In this document: positions 18,765 through 25,409 of the stretch, in pieces | How the letters are laid out: each line of letters begins with the position of its first letter | Position numbering within the stretch: the stretch's first letter is position 1 | Origin: Thalassovita taeanensis | GTDB lineage: Bacteria; Pseudomonadota; Alphaproteobacteria; Rhodobacterales; Rhodobacteraceae | Reading direction: 5' to 3' | Assembly: GCF_900110775.1 (NCBI RefSeq) | Contig: NZ_FOEP01000020.1 | Span: forward strand, 1-49,026 | Length of the DNA: 49,026 bases | Notes under the pieces: generated by a model | Databases searched by the model: none | What the model was told of the DNA's origin: nothing | Seen by the model: the letters and a program-made list of their open reading frames with translations, nothing else | Position numbers and translations under genes: made by a program

Positions 18765-18770
18765 AGTATA
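18765..18770 (-). promoter_or_regulatory. Possible -10 box of the soxX promoter
   Basis: On the minus strand TATACT lies about 42 bases before the soxX start and downstream of the SoxR-like operator. No good -35 is seen at 16-18 bases, as expected of a regulated promoter. Weak evidence on its own. Confidence 0.35.
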
Positions 18771-18803
18771 CCGTAGTTCACCGCACCACCGGATTGCAAC
18801 AAC

Positions 18804-18823
18804 AAATTCATGAACGTGAATTT
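18804..18823. promoter_or_regulatory. SoxR/SqrR-type operator upstream of soxX
   Basis: AAATTC-N8-GAATTT is a perfect inverted repeat containing ATTC-N8-GAAT, in the soxW-soxX gap. This gap is where SoxR is known to bind in other alphaproteobacteria. With the preceding C it matches the soxB-soxC element in both half-sites; only the outermost final base and the spacer differ. Confidence 0.7.
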
Positions 18824-18873
18824 ACCGGCGGATCGCAGCCCTGACCAGATATCAAGTCAGTATAACAACTAAA

Positions 18874-19428
18874 TTACTCGGACAGCGTCCTTGCCAGATA
18901 TTTTTGGAAAGGTTCGTCCCCTTCATAGGCTTTTTCGTTCACCCAACGCATCATGGCAAGGGTTGTCCCCTTTCCGAACGCGCCCGGTATAACGGAGACA
19001 GCAGCCTGTGCTGCAGTCTGCCCCTCTGCAACCTCTTGTGGAAAATACATCATGGTTGGCGTGAACAGCAGACCCCATTTGCGCACCATGTCCTTTTCCG
19101 GCAGGCTTTCGCCATCGAAGTCGGTCACCTCGATATCGCCAAACATATTCAACTGCACGAAAAAGAAATTCTCGGTGATATACGAATCGATCTCCGGCAG
19201 CGGGAACACTTCTTCATGCATCTTCTTGCAATAAATACAGCCACGCTGCTCGACGATGATCGCCAGCCGCTTGCCTTCGGCATTGGCCTCGGCCAGATCC
19301 TCGCGCAGATCTTTGAACGTATCGCGCATCCAAGCCGCCTTGTGCAGCCCATCATCGCCCATTTCCGACGCTGAAACCGGCAGGGCCAGCCCAACCGCCA
19401 TCAGCGCCCCGATCAGAAAATGTTTCAT
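18874..19428 (-). CDS. soxW: SoxW, periplasmic thioredoxin
   Basis: 184 residues. A signal peptide (MKHFLIGALMAVGLALPVSA) leads to a thioredoxin fold with the redox pair in QRGCIYCKKMHEEVF (about residue 66) and the cis-Pro loop LFTPTMMYF. It is thought to receive electrons from SoxV and keep SoxY or other Sox proteins reduced. The start at 19428 has GGGAGGG 5 bases before it; the longer frame upstream runs through that ribosome site. It lies 19 bases after soxV. Confidence 0.92.
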   Translation of the reverse strand: MKHFLIGALMAVGLALPVSASEMGDDGLHKAAWMRDTFKDLREDLAEANAEGKRLAIIVEQRGCIYCKKMHEEVFPLPEIDSYITENFFFVQLNMFGDIEVTDFDGESLPEKDMVRKWGLLFTPTMMYFPQEVAEGQTAAQAAVSVIPGAFGKGTTLAMMRWVNEKAYEGDEPFQKYLARTLSE

Positions 19429-19447
19429 TTTTCCCTCCCTCATTTCC

Positions 19448-20185
19448 TCAGCCAACAGACTGAAAGCCGGGGAACCAGCGAATCATTGCATCTGCAATCA
19501 GATTAACCGCGTTGGTTGCGATCAATATGGCAAAAATGATTAGCATTACCCCCATCACCTTTTCGACATAGCCCAGATATTTGCGGTTCCGCTGCATCCA
19601 CTTCAGGAACGGCTTGGCAAACAGGGCCGCGACAATGAACGGTGCCGTCATCGACAAACCGTAAACCAGCAGCAACAACCCGCCACGCCAGATATCGCCC
19701 ATCCCGCTGGCCACCATCAGGATCGAGGCCAACGCCGGCCCCACGCACGGCGTCCAGCCAAACCCAAACGCCAGCCCCATCACATAGGCCCCCAGCACGG
19801 TGGTCGGCTCGGCTTTGCTTTCGATCTTGGCCTCGCGGTACAACAACGGTATCCGCAAAACCCCCAGAAAATGCAGGCCGAACAGTAACAGAACAGCCGC
19901 CGCGACATAGCTCAGCGGCTGCTTCCATTGCGCGAATGCCTGCCCCAGCGCCGTCGCCCCCATGCCCAGCATCACAAAAATGCTGCTGACCCCAAGCGCA
20001 AAAAACACCGCAGAAATCACCAGCCGCCGCTGCGCGCCCGGCGCGATCGCCCCATCCTCGCGCAGCTCGGACATTGAAATCCCGGCCATATAGCACAGGT
20101 AAAACGGGACCATCGGCAGAATGCAGGGCGTAAAGAAGCTCAGAAGCCCCGCCAGCGCCGCCCCCGCATAGGAAATATCAAGCAT
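19448..20185 (-). CDS. soxV: SoxV, CcdA-type membrane thiol-electron transporter
   Basis: 245 residues with six predicted membrane helices. The two redox Cys residues lie in FFTPCILPMVPFYLCYMAG (helix 1) and GFGWTPCVGPALASI (helix 4). It moves electrons from cytoplasmic thioredoxin across the membrane to SoxW. It is the first gene of the minus-strand sox row and diverges from soxS across a 72-base promoter gap. Confidence 0.94.
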   Translation of the reverse strand: MLDISYAGAALAGLLSFFTPCILPMVPFYLCYMAGISMSELREDGAIAPGAQRRLVISAVFFALGVSSIFVMLGMGATALGQAFAQWKQPLSYVAAAVLLLFGLHFLGVLRIPLLYREAKIESKAEPTTVLGAYVMGLAFGFGWTPCVGPALASILMVASGMGDIWRGGLLLLVYGLSMTAPFIVAALFAKPFLKWMQRNRKYLGYVEKVMGVMLIIFAILIATNAVNLIADAMIRWFPGFQSVG

Positions 20186-20257
20186 TGGTGCGACTCCTTG
20201 ATCAATTTACATATTCAATTTATGTTGTGGGACAAGCTGCCGTCAATCGGGTGTTTC

Positions 20258-20626
20258 ATGGTTCTGCGTTCTTATGTCCTTGGTTTTGTAACTCTGCTGT
20301 GTCTGTCCCTCCCGGCACAAGCAGTCGAACTGATCATGGTCGAGCGTCAGGGATGCATCTATTGCATCCAGTGGAAAACCAAGATCGGGCCGATCTATCC
20401 CAAGACCGACGCCGGCAAATATGCCCCCCTTCGGATGATCGACATCGCCGACGCCCCGCCCGAGGGCGTGACCTTCGTGCGCAAAATCAATTTCACCCCC
20501 ACCTTCGTTCTGATCGAAGACGGTCAGGAAATCGGCCGGATCGAGGGCTACCCCGGCGAAGATTTCTTCTGGGGCCTGCTCGAGATGATGCTCAGCGCAA
20601 AAACCGACTTTCCCGGCGCCAGCTGA
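20258..20626 (+). CDS. soxS: SoxS, periplasmic thioredoxin-like protein
   Basis: 122 residues from the ATG at 20258. A signal peptide (MVLRSYVLGFVTLLCLSLPAQA) is followed by VERQGCIYCIQWKTKIGPIY with a CxxC and the Pro loop NFTPTFVLIEDGQEIGRIEGYPGEDFFW. In Paracoccus, SoxS is reported to keep SoxY active. An in-frame ATG at 20222 and one at 20198 would add residues before the signal peptide, so 20258 is preferred, although its ribosome site is weak. soxR follows after 98 bases. Confidence 0.88.
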   Translation: MVLRSYVLGFVTLLCLSLPAQAVELIMVERQGCIYCIQWKTKIGPIYPKTDAGKYAPLRMIDIADAPPEGVTFVRKINFTPTFVLIEDGQEIGRIEGYPGEDFFWGLLEMMLSAKTDFPGAS

Positions 20627-20724
20627 CGCCGATTGCGCCGCAGTGCGGCGTTTAGCTGGACGGAACCGAAAAAATGGGGCAAAACGCCCGGATGACACAG
20701 AAAACAGCCTGAGAGGGGTCTGGC

Positions 20725-21066
20725 ATGGCTTTGCCGGTGCTTTCAAATACCATCTCCGAACAGGAAATGGACAAGATCGTGGACAATGCCACAATCGCAT
20801 CCAACTTCCTCAAGGCAGTCAGCCACGAAGGTCGGCTGATGATCCTGTGCCACCTCGTGACCGGTGAAAAATCCGTCACCGAACTCGAAGACTTGCTGTC
20901 GGCCCGACAAGCCGCCGTGTCACAACAATTGTCGCGCCTGCGCCTCGAAGGACTGGTCATTCCCCGGCGTGAGGGCAAGGCGATCTATTATCGTTTGGCC
21001 GATGACCGCCCCCGACGTATACTCGAATTGGTCTATGACCTGTTCTGCGCCACTCCTGTGGGCTGA
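20725..21066 (+). CDS. soxR: SoxR, ArsR-family sulfur-responsive repressor
   Basis: 113 residues. The winged HTH is seen as FLKAVSHEGRLMILCHLV, SVTELEDLLSARQAAVSQQLSRLRLEGLVIPRREGKAIYYRL. Cys42 and Cys108 sit 66 residues apart, the same spacing as the Cys41/Cys107 pair that I recall forms the polysulfide bridge in SqrR. This supports sulfide/persulfide sensing. It should repress the sox operons through the ATTC-N8-GAAT palindromes. It is co-oriented with soxS and the transporter gene. Confidence 0.93.
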   Translation: MALPVLSNTISEQEMDKIVDNATIASNFLKAVSHEGRLMILCHLVTGEKSVTELEDLLSARQAAVSQQLSRLRLEGLVIPRREGKAIYYRLADDRPRRILELVYDLFCATPVG

Positions 21067-21107
21067 CCCCGTCACAGACCGCGTCAGTTGAGGGGAGGCT
21101 CCGGGCG

Positions 21108-22166
21108 ATGCTTGAATATCTGAGCGATGAAATGCGCGTGGCGCTGGTCGGCCTGTTCGGCGGCGTGCTGCTGGGGCTTGCCGCACGGCTGGGCCGCTTC
21201 TGCACCATGGGCGCGATCGAGGATCTGCTTTACGGCGGCTCTGACCGGCGGATGCGGATGTGGGCGCTGGCCATTGGCGTGGCCGTGCTGGGCAGCTTCG
21301 GCCTCTCGGCCATGGGCCTTCTGCACACCGAAAGCTCCTATTACCTGTCCATCCGCTGGATGCCAATGGCATCAATTCTGGGCGGGCTGATGTTCGGCTA
21401 TGGCATGGCCCTGTCGGGGAACTGCGGCTACGGCTCGATCGCCCGACTAGGCGGCGGCGACATGCGCGCCTTTGTGATCGTGCTGGTGATGGGCGTGTCA
21501 GCCTATGTGGTGCTGTCGGGCCCATTGGCCCACCTGCGCGTAACACTTTTCCCGCAACAGGATGTGATCAACGACCTGCCCCCCGGCTTGGCGCACTTGC
21601 TGTCCTCATGGACCGGCCTGCCGCTCTCGGGCATTGGCATGGTGATCGGCGCCGCAATCATTGCCGCCGCCCTGACCTCCCGCGGGTTCCTCACCGACGG
21701 AAAATCGCTGTTCTGGTCGGTTGTGGTTGGCATTGCCATCACCTCTGGCTGGGTCGGCAGCACCTGGGTCGCCAGCACCGGCTTCAGCGACGTGCCCGTA
21801 GTCTCGCACAGCTTTTCCGCACCGGTCGGTGAAACTCTGCTCTGGGCGATGACAGCCTCGGCGCGCGCGCCATCCTTCGCCGTGGGGTCAGTCCTCGGTG
21901 TGGTCCTCGGCGCCTTCATCGGCTCACTGATGAAGGGCCACTTCCGCTGGGAGGCCTGCGAAGACCCACGCGAACTACGCCGCCAAATCACCGGGGCCGC
22001 GCTGATGGGCGCGGGCGCCGTGCTGGCACTGGGCTGCACCGTCGGTCAAGGCCTTTCGGCCTTCTCTGTGCTGGCCTTTTCGGCCCCAGTCACCTTTCTG
22101 GCGATCTTCGCAGGCGCTGCAATTGGCCTGCGACAGCTGATCGAAGGCTTCCAACCGGCCGAGTAA
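21108..22166 (+). CDS. soxT: YeeE/YedE (SoxT-type) sulfur transporter
   Basis: 352 residues with about nine hydrophobic segments. Three conserved Cys motifs of the thiosulfate/sulfur transport family are seen: GRFCTMGAIEDLLYG, LSGNCGYGSIARLGGG and LGCTVGQGLSAFSVLAFSAP. Such proteins import thiosulfate or sulfur species. The position 41 bases after soxR is that of soxT in other sox clusters. The symbol is by position and family, not by an independent signature. Confidence 0.85.
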   Translation: MLEYLSDEMRVALVGLFGGVLLGLAARLGRFCTMGAIEDLLYGGSDRRMRMWALAIGVAVLGSFGLSAMGLLHTESSYYLSIRWMPMASILGGLMFGYGMALSGNCGYGSIARLGGGDMRAFVIVLVMGVSAYVVLSGPLAHLRVTLFPQQDVINDLPPGLAHLLSSWTGLPLSGIGMVIGAAIIAAALTSRGFLTDGKSLFWSVVVGIAITSGWVGSTWVASTGFSDVPVVSHSFSAPVGETLLWAMTASARAPSFAVGSVLGVVLGAFIGSLMKGHFRWEACEDPRELRRQITGAALMGAGAVLALGCTVGQGLSAFSVLAFSAPVTFLAIFAGAAIGLRQLIEGFQPAE

Positions 22167-22223
22167 CCCGCGCCGCGCAATCCCACAAATAGCAAGCGCT
22201 GGACGTGTTCCTCGTGAACAAGC

Positions 22224-22439
22224 TCAGGTTTCTTTCTGACTCAAATACTCCCGCCGGAGGCGTCCCGCACCCGCCAGCAGCGCACCGGTGACGACGACGG
22301 CGGCCACGCAGACAGAAAAAAGGGAGGGCCAAAGCCCCTTACCGGATGTGTTAAAGATCAGGATCTTTGGCTGGTGTAACAGCCTTCGTGGTGTCGGGCT
22401 TACGCGCCAGCGTTCCCCTGAAATTTTCTCGTCTGCCAC
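22224..22439 (-). CDS. Possible small single-pass membrane protein
   Basis: 71 codons from a GTG with no good ribosome site. One strongly hydrophobic segment (SLFSVCVAAVVVTGALLAGAG) is followed by a basic RLRREYL end. Against it, the last 12 codons lie on the intergenic repeat element at 22228-22261, and the first 30 residues look uncoded. The true start may be internal, or it may not be a gene. Confidence 0.25.
   Translation of the reverse strand: MADEKISGERWRVSPTPRRLLHQPKILIFNTSGKGLWPSLFSVCVAAVVVTGALLAGAGRLRREYLSQKET
22228..22250 (-). repeat. Intergenic repeat, copy 1
   Basis: On the minus strand GAGTATTT-N3-TCAGAAAGAAAC, preceded by GCCTCCGGCGG. The same 20 defined bases occur at 33940-33962 on plus. 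I associate such elements with Rhodobacteraceae intergenic regions. Confidence 0.55.
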
Positions 22440-22501
22440 AATGATGCCACCGTTGTCACTGACTGTTGAGAGCGCTCACTTATGAAAAAGGAGAAGTGTC
22501 G

Positions 22502-22606
22502 ATGGGTAAAGGTCAAGGTAATGGCGGAGGATGGCCCTCTCAGACAGGAAACCCTTCGGGCGGCGGTCGTTCGAATGGCTCCTCCGGAGGAGGGAAGGGC
22601 AAATAA
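22502..22606 (+). CDS. Tiny Gly/Ser-rich protein (34 aa)
   Basis: 34 codons. The product starts MGKGQGNGGGWPSQTGNPSG and ends GSSGGGKGK, made almost wholly of Gly, Ser, Asn, Lys with one Trp; it should be disordered. Support for a real gene: AAGGAG (22488-22493) stands 8 bases before the ATG, the frame ends cleanly, and a perfect 10-bp terminator hairpin follows 60 bases later. No function can be read. The repetitive basic-Gly composition suggests nucleic-acid or surface contact, but this is speculation. I have a vague memory of similar short KGQGNGGGWPS proteins in other bacteria. Confidence 0.65.
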   Translation: MGKGQGNGGGWPSQTGNPSGGGRSNGSSGGGKGK

Positions 22607-22665
22607 GAATGCAGCGAGGACGCTGCAAAAAACATCAGCGTTTGCATCGCCTCTGGGAGACCGCC

Positions 22666-22697
22666 AAAATCGCCGCTCCAACAGGGCGGCGATTTCT
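22666..22697 (+). terminator. Terminator after the Gly-rich small gene
   Basis: A perfect 10-bp stem (22667-22676 with 22686-22695), 9-nt loop, GC-rich core, ending GATTTCT. A smaller perfect hairpin GCAGCG-AGGA-CGCTGC lies just behind the stop at 22611-22626. Confidence 0.65.
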
Positions 22698-22839
22698 AGT
22701 TCAGAGTATACGAACCTCAATAACGCCCGCATGAGCGAGCTATATCGCACACCTGAAGTGGCATTCCGCCTGATGGTCGACACATCCGGCGAGGGGCTTG
22801 GCCAAAGCCCTCCCCCTCACCATCTCATAGAACCGACAC

Positions 22840-24069
22840 CTACATATTCTGCTGAGTGTATTTCTTCAGCTCAGCCCGCGCGACCTGACGCCGGTGCACT
22901 GCATCCGGTCCGTCGGCCAGACGCAGCGTGCGTACATGGGTCCATTTCCCTGCCAGCGGCGTGTCCTGACTGATACCCATCGCGCCGAACATCTGCGCGG
23001 CCTCGTCAATCACCTTCAGAGCCACACGCGGAGCCACAACCTTGATCTGACTGATCCAGGGCGCCGCAGCACGGGCATCCCCCTGATCCATATACCAAGC
23101 CGCCTTGAGACACAGCAGGCGCGCCTGCTCGATCTCCATCCGGCATTCAGCGATGATGTCATAATTCGCCCCCAGCTGCGCCAGTGGCTTGCCGAAAGCT
23201 TCCCGCTCCAGAGAGCGTTTGCACATCAGCTCCAAGGCTGATTCCGCCTGACCAATCGCCCGCATGCAGTGATGGATGCGGCCCGGCCCAAGGCGGCCCT
23301 GGCTGATTTCGAAACCACGCCCCTCGCCCAGCAACAGGTTTTCGCGCGGCACGCGCACATTGGTGAACCGCAAATGCATATGACCATGCGGAGCATCGTC
23401 ATCGCCATAAACCTGCATCGGGCGCAGGATCTCGATCCCTTCGGTTCCGGCCGGAACCACGATCTGGCTGTGGCGACGGTGTTTCGGCTGATCCTCTCCG
23501 CCGGTCCGCACCATGACGATATAGACCTTGCACCGCGGGTCCCCCGCCCCCGACGCCCACCATTTTTCTCCATTCAGAACATAGTCGTCGCCATCAAGCA
23601 CACAGGACATCGAGATATTGGTCGCATCCGAGCTGGCCACATCCGGCTCTGTCATCAGATAGGCCGAGCGAATGCTCCCCTCCAACAGCGGCGCCAGCCA
23701 GTCTGCCTTCATTTTTTCAGTGCCATACCGCTCGAATACCTCCATGTTTCCGGTGTCTGGCGCAGAACAGTTGAACACTTCGGCGCCCAGCGGGGTCTTG
23801 CCCATCTCTTCGGCAAAATAGGCATATTCGACCGTGCTCAGACCAAAGCCCTTGTCGCTGTCGGTCAGCCAGAAATTCCACAGCCCCTCCGCCTTGGCCC
23901 GCGCCTTCAGCCCTTCAAGGATCTCGGCCTGCCGCGCGGTATATTGCCAGCGGTCTTCCTTGGGGATCTCGGCGTGATATTCATCCGCCAAAGGCGCAAT
24001 TTCGTCTCGGATCATCTCCGCAACCCGCGCCAGAAGCGCCCGGTTCGCCTCCTTCATTCCAAAATCCAT
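22840..24069 (-). CDS. Acyl-CoA dehydrogenase (ACAD10/11-like)
   Basis: 409 residues. FAD-dependent alpha,beta-dehydrogenation of an acyl-CoA. Domain order is normal: N-terminal helical domain, then the middle domain with YLMTEPDVASSDATNISM and the substrate/FAD contacts (LNGEKWWASGAGDP), then the C-terminal helices (RIHHCMRAIGQAESALELM, AAQMFGAMGISQDTPL). The KEDRWQYTARQAEILEGLKARAKAEGLWN start is typical of the long-chain ACAD10/11-like subgroup. ATG 24069 is preferred because GGGGAGAG precedes it; the ATG 15 bases upstream lies 5' of that site. It stands alone; the substrate is unknown. Confidence 0.9.
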   Translation of the reverse strand: MDFGMKEANRALLARVAEMIRDEIAPLADEYHAEIPKEDRWQYTARQAEILEGLKARAKAEGLWNFWLTDSDKGFGLSTVEYAYFAEEMGKTPLGAEVFNCSAPDTGNMEVFERYGTEKMKADWLAPLLEGSIRSAYLMTEPDVASSDATNISMSCVLDGDDYVLNGEKWWASGAGDPRCKVYIVMVRTGGEDQPKHRRHSQIVVPAGTEGIEILRPMQVYGDDDAPHGHMHLRFTNVRVPRENLLLGEGRGFEISQGRLGPGRIHHCMRAIGQAESALELMCKRSLEREAFGKPLAQLGANYDIIAECRMEIEQARLLCLKAAWYMDQGDARAAAPWISQIKVVAPRVALKVIDEAAQMFGAMGISQDTPLAGKWTHVRTLRLADGPDAVHRRQVARAELKKYTQQNM

Positions 24070-24421
24070 CTCTCTCCCCTTCATTCCTCATTGCGAAATA
24101 TCGTTCCGCGCGGATAACACCACGCAGGTTTGCCAAAGGAAAGCATCATTATCCGAAAAACCATGATCCCCCAACCGCACAGGCACAGAAACTGTCTGAC
24201 CTCAGCGCCAGCAGCGCGCTCCGCGACAGGTATCAAAGCGCATCGCGCAATCCGCACCAAATCATGCAGGCCAGTGCTGCCAAAAAGCCCGACAAAACGA
24301 AGGTCCGCGCTTCATTGATCACATGCGCATAGCTTCATCCGCAGAGGATTGCCCGACCCGCGCATTTTCAAGCCCAATACCTCTTGCACCCGGCCGCAGC
24401 TTTGGGTAAACGACCGCTCAC
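24070..24421. other. Intergenic stretch upstream of tRNA-Val
   Basis: 352 bases with the presumed promoters of the acyl-CoA dehydrogenase (minus) and tRNA-Val (plus). A 29-codon GTG-started minus ORF (24322-24233) with one hydrophobic segment (RTFVLSGFLAALACMIWCGL) is present, but its ribosome site is poor. Nothing else recognisable. Confidence 0.4.
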
Positions 24422-24497
<76 letters not shown>

Positions 24498-24619
24498 TCC
24501 CCTCTTCGAAATTCAAGACCCCGCAAGCCATCAAGGCCGTGTGCGCTTTGCGTCCAGAAATTCGATAGAAACCGAAACCCGCTTTCAGAACAGACCCAGA
24601 CGGCTTGAATTCACTATAC

Positions 24620-24660
24620 AAAAATGGGCGCTGTACCAAATACTGGCGCGCCCGTTTTCG
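24620..24660. terminator. Terminator between the two convergent tRNA genes
   Basis: AAAATGGGCGC (24621-24631) pairs with GCGCCCGTTTT (24648-24658), one G-T pair, loop 16 nt. T-runs on both strands suit termination in either direction. Confidence 0.65.
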
Positions 24661-24689
24661 TTTAAGAATTTGATCTTAAATGGAAATGA

Positions 24690-24764
24690 TGGTGGGTGAT
24701 AAGGGATTTGAACCCCTGACATCTTCGATGTGAACGAAGCGCTCTACCACTGAGCTAATCACCC
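24690..24764 (-). tRNA. tRNA-Val (anticodon CAC)
   Basis: 75 nt with encoded CCA, read on the minus strand. Acceptor GGGTGAT/ATCACCC, D stem GCTC/GAGC, anticodon stem CTTCG/CGAAG with loop TTCACAT (anticodon CAC), T arm AGGGG-TTCAAAT-CCCTT. Acceptor, D and anticodon stems are identical to the TAC gene that faces it. Confidence 0.97.
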
Positions 24765-24782
24765 GGTGGGCGGCTTTTAGAC

Positions 24783-25217
24783 TCACTCGGCGGCGTCTGC
24801 AAGGGGGTCTGTCGGTTCTGCAAGCGGCTCTGTCGGCGCTTTAACCGCAGCATCGTTCCGGCGCAGCTTGCAGGTAATCACTTTGGCATTGCTCAGTTGC
24901 TTGATCCGGTTGATCTTGATCTTGCCCAGCGGCGGCAAATTCATCTCGCGACTGTCCGCAAGCGCTTCGCCAAGAATCTGAAGCATCGCTTCGATCGCGG
25001 GCTTTGCGTCTTTTTTCTTCACGCCTGCGCGTTCCACGACCAGCTCGATCAACTCGCGCTTTTTCATCTCCATCCCCAGCACAACCGGGATGTCATTATT
25101 GACCACAACCGGTTCAGGCGCTTCCACAGCGGGTGCCGTTGCACGTGGCTTGCGCGCAGGCGTCTTGCGGGTTGTGGTTCGGGTTGATGTGGTTGCCGGT
25201 GTCGTTGCGCGTGCCAT
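24783..25217 (-). CDS. HU-family DNA-binding protein with N-terminal Thr/Arg tail
   Basis: 144 residues. An N-terminal tail of about 45 residues, rich in Thr, Arg, Ala, Pro and Lys (ARATTPATTSTRTTTRKTPARKPRATAP), precedes an HU/IHF-like fold (KKRELIELVVERAGVKKKDAKPAIEAMLQILGEALADSREMNLPPLGKIKINRIK). It should bind DNA without strong sequence preference. The ATG at 25217 starts the tail; 22 upstream codons are rejected as they lack such composition. It sits between tRNA-Val and lon, both on minus. HU-lon adjacency is common in proteobacteria. Confidence 0.85.
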   Translation of the reverse strand: MARATTPATTSTRTTTRKTPARKPRATAPAVEAPEPVVVNNDIPVVLGMEMKKRELIELVVERAGVKKKDAKPAIEAMLQILGEALADSREMNLPPLGKIKINRIKQLSNAKVITCKLRRNDAAVKAPTEPLAEPTDPLADAAE

Positions 25218-25409
25218 GGTGCCTGCTGCCCTCGATTGATTATTGTTGACCCACTTATAGCGCAGCACGGGGTGTAAATCCACTAATCGACTACAGACAA
25301 TCCGGCCAAAGCCGCCAGATGCGTCAATTTTATCTACATATGGTCGAAATGCCAGCGGCGCGCCCGATGGGACGCGCCGCCGAAACAGCTCAATGCATGA
25401 TCGCTTCGC

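Larger units (their letters stand above)
22167..22501. other. Intergenic stretch with a family-type repeat and weak ORF
   Basis: 335 bases between soxT and the Gly-rich small gene. It holds one copy of a repeated motif (22228-22250, minus strand), a weak 71-codon GTG-started minus ORF, and a tight palindrome AAAGATC-AG-GATCTTT at 22353-22368. I see no soxT terminator with a clear T-run. Confidence 0.5.

Noticed and set aside
22780-22830. Imperfect hairpin (GAGGGGCTT and AAAGCCCTC) as the acyl-CoA dehydrogenase terminator
   Set aside because: It needs a bulge and has no T-run, so it is too weak to list.
25355-25380. GC-rich hairpin downstream of lon as a terminator
   Set aside because: The 8-bp stem is perfect but there is no T-run on the minus strand.
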